From assembly GCA_031315865.1 (NCBI GenBank), contig JALDRJ010000002.1, forward strand, positions 1,772,001 through 1,836,000: 64,000 bases of DNA, written 5' to 3'. This document shows, piece after piece, positions 7,688 through 15,747 of the stretch. Position 1 is the stretch's first letter. Each line of letters opens with the position of its first letter. The stretch comes from Nitrospirales bacterium (lineage in GTDB: Bacteria; Nitrospirota; Nitrospiria; Nitrospirales; UBA8639). The notes under the pieces were generated by a model. That model saw nothing but the letters and a program-made list of their open reading frames with translations, searched no databases and had not been told where the DNA came from. Both the position numbers and the translations under genes were made by a program.

Positions 7688-8488
7688 ATGATTCAATTGG
7701 CCCGTCATATTGTTTCTTCGCTATGGTTTGAACGATTCATTATCGCCTTGATCCTCGTGAACGGGGTGATTCTCGGAATGGAAACTTCACCTGACTTGGT
7801 CGTCCGCTATGGTGAACTGTTTCATCTCGGCAATTTCATCATCCTTCTCGTCTTTATCCTGGAGGCGGCTCTGAAGATGACCGCTCTGGCCCCCCACATG
7901 GGCCGGTATTTTCAAGACGGATGGAATATTTTTGATTTTTCCGTGATCGTGTTTTCCCTGATTCCCGCGACGGGCGAGTTTGCGATGATCGCACGACTCG
8001 CACGACTTCTCCGTGTTGTTCGGCTGATTTCCACGATTCCTGAATTGCGGCTCATCGTTTCAACGTTGGTCCGCTCCATTCCAAGCATGTTGCATGTGAT
8101 GACGCTCATGGGTGTCATTTTTTATATCTATGCGATCACCGGATACCAATTATTTCATGAGCATGATCCCACCCATTGGCGGTCTCTTGGCATCTCGTTG
8201 TTGACCCTCTTTCGTGTGGTCACCCTTGAAGATTGGACGGATGTTATGTATACGGCGATGGAAGTCCATCCGTTCGCGTGGATGTATTTTGTGAGCTTTG
8301 TCGTGTTGGGCACATTCGTTGTCGTGAATCTCTTCATCGCAGTCGTTATTAATAATCTTGATGAAGCCAAGGCCGAGCGACTCCAGGAACTTGAAGCCCC
8401 GGTGACACAGGAAGAAATTTTGAAGGATCTTCGTGCGACTCAAAAGGCGTTGAAACGTTTGGAGGATCGGCTCGAGAGAACGTCCTAG
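7688..8488 (+). CDS. Voltage-gated cation channel, NaChBac/Nav-like
   Basis: A 266-residue six-helix channel subunit that should act as a tetramer in the inner membrane. S1-S3 occupy about residues 10-110. S4 carries four Arg at three-residue spacing in ARLARLLRVVRLI, the voltage sensor. The pore helix and filter read FRVVTLEDWTDVMY (filter about residues 178-184), followed by S6 (FVVLGTFVVVNLFIAVVINN) and a C-terminal coiled coil (TQEEILKDLRATQKALKRLE), as in bacterial Nav channels. The usual sodium filter is TLESW; here the position after Glu is Asp and another Asp follows Trp-Thr, adding negative charge. AAGGA precedes the ATG. It stands alone between terminators. Confidence 0.93.
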   Translation: MIQLARHIVSSLWFERFIIALILVNGVILGMETSPDLVVRYGELFHLGNFIILLVFILEAALKMTALAPHMGRYFQDGWNIFDFSVIVFSLIPATGEFAMIARLARLLRVVRLISTIPELRLIVSTLVRSIPSMLHVMTLMGVIFYIYAITGYQLFHEHDPTHWRSLGISLLTLFRVVTLEDWTDVMYTAMEVHPFAWMYFVSFVVLGTFVVVNLFIAVVINNLDEAKAERLQELEAPVTQEEILKDLRATQKALKRLEDRLERTS

Positions 8489-8550
8489 CTGATGGGAAGT
8501 GGGTGGGGAGACGTGAAAGAAAAGGATGGTGAGTGGGATCATGAAGAGCG

Positions 8551-8614
8551 GGGAGTGAGGGGAAAATGAGAAAGAAGAAGACCCGCCCATGCGTTCTCCT
8601 TACTCCTCACTCCC
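8551..8614. repeat. Inverted repeat downstream of the FecR gene
   Basis: GGGAGTGAGG at 8551-8560 is complementary to CCTCACTCCC at 8605-8614, with 44 bases between. It sits between the convergent channel and FecR genes. The loop is long for a terminator and there is no clean T run, so it may only be a weak bidirectional stop. Confidence 0.45.
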
Positions 8615-8629
8615 GACTCTTTATGAGTT

Positions 8630-9292
8630 TTATTCCCGAATGGCCTCCGTCCAAGCAATTTTCGGACTGACGTTGACCGACTTTGGCTTCGTGCACTTTT
8701 TCCCACGGTCGCCATAACTGATATTCGACGTTTTAATCGGACAGGTCCCAAAGGCTGTTCCGAACTCTACCACCCCGCTTACCACGGTGAGTGTCGACTG
8801 TCCGTTCTCATCGACAAGGAGGTCAAACTCTGTACCTTTGACCGCAGCCGTCGCGACGGGCGTTTCTATTTCCAAGGGTTTGGGCTCACCTTGTGTGTCA
8901 ACCCAGACTTCCCCATGCTTCAGGCGCAGGACCCGCGTAAATCCTTTGGATTTTTCCCATCGTGACAGAATCAAAAACTCGGTATTCTCATTGAGGGCCA
9001 CCTCGATCCCATTATCGAATTCAATTAATCCTTGGCTGGCGGACTCTGTTCGAATGACGTCGCCTTCAAAAAGCGGTAGCGCACCTTTTCCTTCCAAGCC
9101 CTCCTCGATTCCGTCACTTCGAATGATGGTAAAACCGCCAATCGCATTTTTTGCGATGCCGACTGATTCTGGAGAGGCCAGGGCTACTGGTCCCTGGTAC
9201 AAAACAGACAAGGTGATTATCGTGAGGCATAAGAGTTTGAGGGTATCGCTTGCCCTCCAACGCGTGCAGTGCTGATTATTGTTCGTTTTCAT
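8630..9292 (-). CDS. Exported FecR-domain protein
   Basis: A 220-residue exported protein. The start at 9292 follows GAGGAGCAC and opens a signal peptide with hydrophobic core LLCLTIITLSVLY and likely cleavage after ALA. The FecR domain covers about residues 55-175 (GDVIRTESASQGLIEFDNGI, then GEVWVD, then TPVATAAVKGTEFDLLVDEN). In classical FecR this domain receives a signal from a TonB receptor and controls a sigma factor, but here it is on the outer side with no cytoplasmic part and no sigma gene nearby. It is the last gene of a minus-strand run after the YVTN lipoprotein (46-base gap). Exported FecR proteins like this usually have unknown roles. Confidence 0.88.
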   Translation of the reverse strand: MKTNNNQHCTRWRASDTLKLLCLTIITLSVLYQGPVALASPESVGIAKNAIGGFTIIRSDGIEEGLEGKGALPLFEGDVIRTESASQGLIEFDNGIEVALNENTEFLILSRWEKSKGFTRVLRLKHGEVWVDTQGEPKPLEIETPVATAAVKGTEFDLLVDENGQSTLTVVSGVVEFGTAFGTCPIKTSNISYGDRGKKCTKPKSVNVSPKIAWTEAIRE

Positions 9293-9337
9293 GTGCTCCT
9301 CCTGTATCACGGTCATTTCATCAAGGTTCAAAGCTCG

Positions 9338-10333
9338 TTATCTGGACGCCACGACACGTATGGGTTTTTGGCCAACCGGGATGGTCGATAAGACTTTGTT
9401 GGTGCCAGTATCGATGATCTTCAGATCGTTGGATTTGGTATGCCCCACATAAAGCCGCGTTCCGACAGAATTTGCCCAGATACCGTTGGGACCTTGCCCG
9501 ACATCAATCTGTTCTTTGATTTGCGGTGTGGAGGTATTGGCGCTCAACACGACGACTTTATCGAGTCCGGCTACCGTGACGTAGGCATTTGGACCGGCCG
9601 TGCCTTTAAAGGCAAAGGCGATCTGTTGAGGGGCCGCGCCGACCTCGATCTCATTGGAGATTTCGTTCGTTTGTGGATCGATCGTGTAGATGGAATTGCT
9701 CCCGGTATTGGTTCCCCAGATCTGGCCATCTGGCCCAAGGACCAGAAAGTGGGGATTGGGCCCGACGGGAATACGTTTAATGATCTGATGCGCCATCGTG
9801 TCGATCACATTCACATGCTTGTCTTGTGTGCTGACATAGGCCAACTTGCCGTTACGGGAGAATGTGATACCCATGGGTCCCCCCGGAATCGGGATGGTGC
9901 CGAGGATGCGAAAAATTCCCGTATCGATGATGGAGATCGTGTTGTCGGCGATATTGGCGACCCAGGCCTGCTTGTTGTTATTTGTGAGGGTAACGACATG
10001 AGCGCGATCCCCCGTGAAAATGGACGCAATCGTCTCCATCTTCTCCGTGTCGATGACAGAGACGCGTCCTGAGGCCAAATTGGTCGCCCACAACTGCTTT
10101 CCGTCACGGGTCAGGGAGAGGTCATGCGTGGCATGGTTCAGAGTATCGATCTCGCCCAATGGCTTAAAGGTCGTGCCATCGACGACGCTGACGGAATTTG
10201 AACTTTCATTAGCCACATACACTTTCGTGTCAGGACCTTCCGGTTTAGTGGGAAGCTTGGCGATGCAGCCAGCGAGCAGGCTGGCCGCCAGCATACCTCC
10301 AAGGACTGAGAACAGCGTAGACGCCACCTTCAT
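9338..10333 (-). CDS. YVTN/YncE beta-propeller lipoprotein
   Basis: A 331-residue lipoprotein: SLLAGC places the lipidated Cys at residue 23. The mature part consists of about seven 40-residue YVTN repeats (KVYVANESSNSVSVVDG, QAWVANIADNTISIIDTG, LAYVSTQDKHVNVIDT and others), which fold into a beta-propeller. Such propellers are binding scaffolds; no catalytic residues are visible. It lies between the exported caspase gene (91-base gap) and the FecR gene (45-base gap), all in the same direction, so the three may work together outside the inner membrane. YncE-like proteins have been linked to DNA or metal binding, but nothing here decides that. Confidence 0.9.
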   Translation of the reverse strand: MKVASTLFSVLGGMLAASLLAGCIAKLPTKPEGPDTKVYVANESSNSVSVVDGTTFKPLGEIDTLNHATHDLSLTRDGKQLWATNLASGRVSVIDTEKMETIASIFTGDRAHVVTLTNNNKQAWVANIADNTISIIDTGIFRILGTIPIPGGPMGITFSRNGKLAYVSTQDKHVNVIDTMAHQIIKRIPVGPNPHFLVLGPDGQIWGTNTGSNSIYTIDPQTNEISNEIEVGAAPQQIAFAFKGTAGPNAYVTVAGLDKVVVLSANTSTPQIKEQIDVGQGPNGIWANSVGTRLYVGHTKSNDLKIIDTGTNKVLSTIPVGQKPIRVVASR

Positions 10334-10424
10334 ATCAAACCTCCTTTATCTGCGAGTTGTTCACAGTATATTTTTTCATGGTCAAAAGGGAATGGTCAAA
10401 TTATGCAGAATCTTCAACTAGGTT

Positions 10425-13400
10425 TTATTGAACGCGCCCCATGATCAGTTGGCCTTCGACCTCTCCCTTCTTCACTGGGTGTTGATTCTGACCGGTCACG
10501 GAGGGCACTTGTGTGGAGACGTAGGAATAGGCCTCATCGACTGTGATGATGCCATCGGCGTCAAAGTCGGCTTTTCCTTTAAGTCCTTCCAACAGATAAT
10601 ACGTAAAAACGCCATGTCTCAAATCGTCCCGTTCTTCACTAACTTCACTGGCTCGACTGGCCGTCAAGACCACTCGTCCCTTGCCTTCGGCTAACCGAGA
10701 CAGGAAATTGTCCGAGACCACGGCTCGACGCGCTGCGGTGGAAAATGTCCGTCCCGCTGTGGCGCCACTATAGCAGGAATCTGTGATGAAAATGACCCGT
10801 TCTGCGGCAATACGGTCAAAAATGGTCTCGACCTCCCTCATCGGCAGGCCAGTGGTATAGAGGTCTTGCGGGTCAGCGTCATAGGGGATGAGGTATTTTT
10901 CAAGACCATCTCCGTCGGGACTTGCCGAGTCCGTTTCTGGGGCGCCATGCCCGGCGTAGTAAATGATGACGGTATCCTTGGGCCCGGCCTTGCGCTTCAG
11001 CTCGGTTCCCAAGGTTCTCTTAAGATTCACCAGCGTGGCCTGCTCGTTTATGAGCGACGTCAGGTGTTCTGCTGGAATGCCAACATCGTTCATGAGATAC
11101 TCATGAAAGGCTAAGGCATCGTTATCCGCGTACTTGAGGGGGCGGACCTTGTCGTACCTGGAAATTCCGATGACGACAGCCCAGATTTTGCCTTTATCCA
11201 GGATGCGGGTGACGTTGAGGGTTCGGGTAGCTGAGATTTGTTCACCATCAAACGCGGTGATGCTGATCGTATTGGTCCCCTCCCGCAACTGAACAGACTC
11301 CGAAAACTCGTAGGTGGTATTCGTCGCAGTCCGACCCGGCACGACGGCGATTCCACGGCCTTGACGCCTGGCTTGAAGTTCCTGGTTCACTCGTACTTCG
11401 ATGCGTGAAATGCCTTTTTCGCTGGCGGCAGCCCCGATTAATTGAATGCGATCAACTTTCACTTCTTGATTCTCGAATGGAGAAGCCAAGGCGATGGCTG
11501 GTGGCGTTTTGGGTGATGGGACCGTCGTGACTTGAGTCAATTGTTCTTTGAGCTCCTGTAATTCTGTTTGATACTGTCTGAGGGCTCTTTCTGCTTGTTC
11601 TCGCTGCGCATGTTCGGCGTGAAGCTTTTCCTCCATCGTGGAACGTTCATGGTTTTGCGAGGAGTGCAGAGATTCCAATTGAGCACGCAACTGCTTCATC
11701 TCATGTTCTCTGGCCTGTAACGTGGCGGTGGTCTGTTCACGCTCCGCGCGTTCCCGTTCGAGCTCTTCTTGTGTCGATGAGAGCTTTGCGTTCTCCGTGT
11801 TCGCAAGATGCTGGAGCTTTGCCTGCAAGTCGTGCATTTCTTGCTCGCGTCGTTGCAAAGCCTGCTCGATCTCCTCTCGTTGAATTTGCGCTTCTTGCAG
11901 TTGCTCATTCAACGTGATGAATTGAGCCGTTCGCGCGGCCTCTAAGCCTTGAATGATCGGAATCGGCATGCTGCCCTTGGCCATGGATACGGTGACCGAG
12001 GCTTGATTCTTGGAGATCCAGCCGGACTCCGCTTCGGAGAGTTGTACGCGATACCAGTCACCCAACTCTCCTGTTGCAGCCAGGGTTTGATCGTGTTGAA
12101 CTGCGGCGATGACGGAGGAGTCCGCTCCCGCGCCGCTCAGGATCGAAGCCTGTTTCGCAGTGACCGTGATGAGCTTGTTGGTCGCCACGATCTGAAGTGG
12201 CGGCTGTGTATCGACGGCCAGATTCAAGGTGTCGTTCAGGAAAACCTGTTCTGATTTTTCTTGAATGAAGAGCTTGAATTGGAGTTCTGCGCCCGAAAAA
12301 TCTGGCCACACGGTAAAGCTGACTCTGGCGCGTTTGGACGTTTCCCCTTCGAGAGCGCCAAACCGGATCACGCGAGGCCGAATTTTCAGGTGTTGATCAG
12401 CCCCATTATTGATTTCGACCCAGGTGTTCTTCGCGGGGACGGTGCTGACGTTTCGTAGGGTCAACAGAAGATCGACCGCTTCACCTTTTTGAATCCTCCC
12501 ATCTCCATTTCCCACAGACTGGCCACTGCCATCATCGAGAATTTGATAGTTATAGGCTAATCGCGGTTTGGTCGAACCCGTCAGATGAATCACTGCCTGC
12601 AGTGGTGGAGGGGTGAATCCGTTATATTCCTCGAACACAATCTGCATCGGCGCCGTGTCCTGGTCGTGATCTGCTGGAATTTGGACATGCACGACCTCGG
12701 ACTGCTGCTGTCCGGCTTCGATTTTTCCAAAATACAAGACTTGACCGTCGAATATTGGGTTTTCGCTCTGCGTGGTCCCCTTCATGCGATAGACTGGACC
12801 TTTTCCGGTATTCTTGATCGTCACCTGAAGTTCGACCGGATGCCCGGGCTGGGCTTCATGAGGGCGAATCACGAGTTCGGCTTGTGGGCGGGGAGGGGGA
12901 AATGGGGGAGGGCCCACTTCGTTGTCTTTCACCTCGATGGTGTTCTTGGCCTCTGGCGTTCCGCGTTGGACAATGCGCATTGAAGGATGAAATGGCTGAA
13001 GCTGGACGATGCGATCGCGGCCTCCGGAGGCAAGTGATTGACCGTCAGGAGAAAACGCTACTGCCCACACTGGTCCACGATGATTCGTGAATGATCGCAA
13101 TTCCTGACCATTCTTCCAATCCCATACACGGATGCTTCCGTCTTTTGCGGCGGATACGAGAGTAAGCCCATCTGGAGAAAAGGCGAGAGATTGCAGGGCG
13201 TCCGTATGTCCAGTCAAGATTCCTCGTTCGTGGCCAGTCGAGAGGTCCCACAGGCGGATGGTTTGATCGGCTCCCCCGCTGGCGAGAATTTGGCCATTGG
13301 GAGAAATGGAGACGGCTAGAACCGCTCCCCGGTGCCCGGAGAAGGTCTTTTGCTGGCGGCCGCTCGACGGATCCCACAGATGCACCATGGCATCGCTATT

Positions 13401-13955
13401 GCCAGTGGCCAGCAGGTGACCATCCGGGGAAAATGCCATGGAGAATATGATCCCAAACCCACTTTTCATGACTTTTTGCGGATTTTTTGTCTGCCAGTCC
13501 CAAAGATAAATATTTCCTCCATCTCCTCCTGTGGCGAGTGTTTTCCCATCGGGGGAAAACGTTAACGACCGAACACTCCCGAAGCGCGTGCTTATATTCA
13601 CCAGTTCTTTGCCCGTTCCGATCTCCCATAGTCGCCAGGTGCGGTCACGGGCACCGGAAGCTAGGAGCCGGCTATCAGGAGAAAAAGCCAACGCCCGAAC
13701 GGCACCGGTATGACCTTGTAAGATCTTACGTAGACGGCCCGTGCGGGGATCCCAGAGGCGAATCATTTCATCGCCGCTCCCAGAGGCGAGATAGTGTCCG
13801 TTTGAAGAAGTGGCTAATGAGAAAATTTCACCTTGATGGCCCATCAGCGACCGTGTTGGGGGATCGATTTCTGGAGAAGGGGATGCCTGAAGAGAGCACG
13901 GGTTGGCAAGAAGCCAAAGTACAAGACAGATAGTAAATCTTAAATAAAAATACAT
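10425..13955 (-). CDS. Exported WD40-coiled coil-caspase (peptidase C14) protein
   Basis: A 1176-residue multidomain protein with an N-terminal signal peptide (ICLVLWLLANPCSLQAS). In order: seven WD40 repeats (about residues 38-330, with motifs such as LASGSGDEMIRLWDPRTG); two CARDB-like beta domains (about 355-590); an SH3b-like unit (about 595-655, GDWYRVQLSEAESGWI); a long coiled coil (about 680-820); an Ig-like domain (about 830-920); and a C14 caspase domain (about 935-1170). The catalytic dyad is intact: His in IIYYAGHGAP near 998 and Cys in FITDSCYSGA near 1060. An EF-hand-like loop (DFDADGIITVDE) lies near 1133. Caspase-like enzymes cut after Arg/Lys or Asp; most bacterial ones with WD40 repeats lack signal peptides, so export is unusual. 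Confidence 0.92.
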   Translation of the reverse strand: MYFYLRFTICLVLWLLANPCSLQASPSPEIDPPTRSLMGHQGEIFSLATSSNGHYLASGSGDEMIRLWDPRTGRLRKILQGHTGAVRALAFSPDSRLLASGARDRTWRLWEIGTGKELVNISTRFGSVRSLTFSPDGKTLATGGDGGNIYLWDWQTKNPQKVMKSGFGIIFSMAFSPDGHLLATGNSDAMVHLWDPSSGRQQKTFSGHRGAVLAVSISPNGQILASGGADQTIRLWDLSTGHERGILTGHTDALQSLAFSPDGLTLVSAAKDGSIRVWDWKNGQELRSFTNHRGPVWAVAFSPDGQSLASGGRDRIVQLQPFHPSMRIVQRGTPEAKNTIEVKDNEVGPPPFPPPRPQAELVIRPHEAQPGHPVELQVTIKNTGKGPVYRMKGTTQSENPIFDGQVLYFGKIEAGQQQSEVVHVQIPADHDQDTAPMQIVFEEYNGFTPPPLQAVIHLTGSTKPRLAYNYQILDDGSGQSVGNGDGRIQKGEAVDLLLTLRNVSTVPAKNTWVEINNGADQHLKIRPRVIRFGALEGETSKRARVSFTVWPDFSGAELQFKLFIQEKSEQVFLNDTLNLAVDTQPPLQIVATNKLITVTAKQASILSGAGADSSVIAAVQHDQTLAATGELGDWYRVQLSEAESGWISKNQASVTVSMAKGSMPIPIIQGLEAARTAQFITLNEQLQEAQIQREEIEQALQRREQEMHDLQAKLQHLANTENAKLSSTQEELERERAEREQTTATLQAREHEMKQLRAQLESLHSSQNHERSTMEEKLHAEHAQREQAERALRQYQTELQELKEQLTQVTTVPSPKTPPAIALASPFENQEVKVDRIQLIGAAASEKGISRIEVRVNQELQARRQGRGIAVVPGRTATNTTYEFSESVQLREGTNTISITAFDGEQISATRTLNVTRILDKGKIWAVVIGISRYDKVRPLKYADNDALAFHEYLMNDVGIPAEHLTSLINEQATLVNLKRTLGTELKRKAGPKDTVIIYYAGHGAPETDSASPDGDGLEKYLIPYDADPQDLYTTGLPMREVETIFDRIAAERVIFITDSCYSGATAGRTFSTAARRAVVSDNFLSRLAEGKGRVVLTASRASEVSEERDDLRHGVFTYYLLEGLKGKADFDADGIITVDEAYSYVSTQVPSVTGQNQHPVKKGEVEGQLIMGRVQ

Positions 13956-14449
13956 ATTAACTTTTGAGCCTGCATTCTACGATCAAGGTTTCTCTTTAAA
14001 ATATACCGCGGAGATTTGATCATAATCATCTCCCTGTCCTTGTATTGGTCGCATAAAACGAGCGAGGGGTTCGATGTAAAGTTTGCCTATTCTCTCAATG
14101 CTTGTCCTCTACATAGGCTTTCCTATCGATAGCCAGAGAAAATCATATTGAATGGCCACCCAACCCGGAAAGAGCGAAACCAATTCTTGATGACAGCGGT
14201 TGACGGGCAGTTACTGGCGCAAGAGGCCCTAAAAGGTTGTCACCGGGAAAACTTTGAACCCTAGGCTCCTTCTTTTCGGACTATTCGAAAATGCTATGTT
14301 CAACATCAATGTAACATGGAAGAAAGTGTGGGAGCACTTTCGTGAAAAAGATTGAAGATGCAACTGAGAAATATGAATCGAGAATTCTCTAAAGGGGACA
14401 TTCTGTTTTTCTGTCGACTGTCAGCTCGCCGGTACGCTATGGTACAGCC
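13956..14449. other. Gene-free interval before the RAYT gene
   Basis: No ORF is supported in these 494 bases. The part next to 13955 must hold the promoter of the caspase gene. At 14394-14405 the sequence GGGGACATTCTG precedes the transposase gene; a similar AGGGACATTCTG occurs near 58354. This may be the kind of conserved sequence that accompanies REP-associated transposases, but two short matches do not prove it. Confidence 0.4.
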
Positions 14450-15097
14450 ATGCCCCGTACCGCTCGAGCTTCCGTTGGAGGCATTTGTTACCACGTCTTG
14501 AACCGCGGCAACGCCCTGGCCGATGTGTTTCATGATGTGGAAGATTATCAGGCATTCCTCAAACTCTTACAGCGCAGCGTCGAAGAGCGTGGCATGCGGA
14601 TTGTGGCCTTCTGTCTGATGCCGAATCATTTTCATGCACTGGTCTGGCCCAGAGTAGACAGGGAGCTCAGTCAATGGATGCAATGGTTGCTGACGACTCA
14701 TGTCCGGCGCTATCACCGGATGTATCAGTCCAGTGGCCATGTATGGCAAGGGCGATTTAAGGCGTTTCCTGTCCAGCAGGATGAGCATGTTCTGATGGTG
14801 CGTCGGTATATCGAACAGAATCCCGTACGGTCTCGTCTCGTGACAAAGGCGGAAGAGTGGCGGTGGTCGAGTATTTCAGGGAGGGAACCCTGGCTCCATT
14901 CCGGTCCGGTCGAACGCTCTGCAGGGTGGAAAAAATTGGTCAATACGCCCCTCACGGGTGATGAAGTGGACACGATACGTCGAAGTGTTTACAGGGGAGC
15001 ACCGTATGGTCAGGAATCATGGGTTCGGCGGACCGTGAAACGTTTAGGATTAGAAGCGAGCGTGAACCCTCGTGGGCGGCCACGGAAGCTGTCATAA
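14450..15097 (+). CDS. REP-associated tyrosine transposase (RAYT)
   Basis: A 215-residue Y1-type transposase of the IS200/IS605-related RAYT group. The HUH metal site is in FCLMPNHFHALVW and the catalytic Tyr lies in the helix RRYIEQNPVR. Its opening RxxxxGGICYHVLNRGNA is also characteristic. It has a C-terminal extension (GLEASVNPRGRPRKLS). RAYTs nick single-stranded DNA at REP hairpins and are usually kept as single domesticated copies rather than as true insertion sequences. I see no clear terminal hairpin pair here, so mobility is doubtful. It ends 6 bases inside a convergent small gene. Confidence 0.92.
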   Translation: MPRTARASVGGICYHVLNRGNALADVFHDVEDYQAFLKLLQRSVEERGMRIVAFCLMPNHFHALVWPRVDRELSQWMQWLLTTHVRRYHRMYQSSGHVWQGRFKAFPVQQDEHVLMVRRYIEQNPVRSRLVTKAEEWRWSSISGREPWLHSGPVERSAGWKKLVNTPLTGDEVDTIRRSVYRGAPYGQESWVRRTVKRLGLEASVNPRGRPRKLS

Positions 15098-15280
15098 GGT
15101 CAAATCGCCTCCGTCCAGTTTCCATTCCCGAACACGATACAGGAAAGTAAAAACACTGGCTTTTCCTTGAGCCGTGCACTCGACCTGTCCGTTGTGATCG
15201 ATTCGCCAGAGGCATTCTCCATCTCGGAGGAGATACATTTCCGCTTCCGACGATCTTGCAATCCCCATCGTCTCTATCAT
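15092..15280 (-). CDS. Small hypothetical protein (62 residues)
   Basis: A 62-residue ORF starting MIETMGIARSSEAEMYLLRD at 15280, after a strong AGGGAGGA site. Its start overlaps the stop of the upstream 77-residue ORF as ATGA, a sign of translational coupling. The middle reads as a compact beta-rich unit (GECLWRIDHNGQVECT) with two Cys. A longer in-frame start at 15403 lacks a site. Its stop overlaps the convergent transposase gene by 6 bases. It is unrecognised; I call it because of the site and coupling. Confidence 0.6.
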   Translation of the reverse strand: MIETMGIARSSEAEMYLLRDGECLWRIDHNGQVECTAQGKASVFTFLYRVREWKLDGGDLTL

Positions 15281-15510
15281 CGTTCGTTCCTCCCTCGCGT
15301 CGATAAATTGGTGGAACTGGCCAAGACATTGGTACGGTCGCAACAACGCACGGCATCGTTCGAAACAGAAAACAACCGAATAAAGTGAGCGCACTCCACG
15401 CAAGACAGATAGCCAGATCCCTTAACCTGATAGGGGTAGATGGGGGCCAGTTCATGCCACTTGACGGTCTCGATGGACTGTTGAGTTTTAGTTGGTGTTA
15501 AGGTGTGCAT
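15277..15510 (-). CDS. Small hypothetical protein with CxxC (77 residues)
   Basis: A 77-residue ORF starting MHTLTPTKTQQSIETVKWHE, with a strong AGGGAGGG site 7 bases upstream. The centre reads GSGYLSCVECAHFIRLF, a CxxC that could bind metal, followed by another Cys pair (RCC). It forms a two-gene coupled unit with the 62-residue ORF. No membrane segment or signal is visible. It is unrecognised, and a role in metal or nucleic-acid binding would be a guess. Confidence 0.6.
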   Translation of the reverse strand: MHTLTPTKTQQSIETVKWHELAPIYPYQVKGSGYLSCVECAHFIRLFSVSNDAVRCCDRTNVLASSTNLSTRGRNER

Positions 15511-15747
15511 GACAGAACCCTCCCTGTAAAAACGATTCCAGTTTGATGTGATCGCGGCTGCCTTTCAATTTTGTCTGGTCAGTCGCTTGGGGAGGGTCAA
15601 TGGTTCAAGTCACGCAAATTGTGATCATCACAAAAGGAGGGGAGTGCGAGAAAGGCCTTATTATTTAGCGTGCTCGTCGCGATGGTCATGCCGGAATCGG
15701 CTTTTGTCGTTGGCTGTCCATGCGACAGAACCTGTGGTAGTGGTGGG

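Noticed and set aside
14450-15097. An active insertion sequence
   Set aside because: The RAYT gene has no visible pair of end hairpins or target duplication, and RAYTs are normally single-copy domesticated genes.
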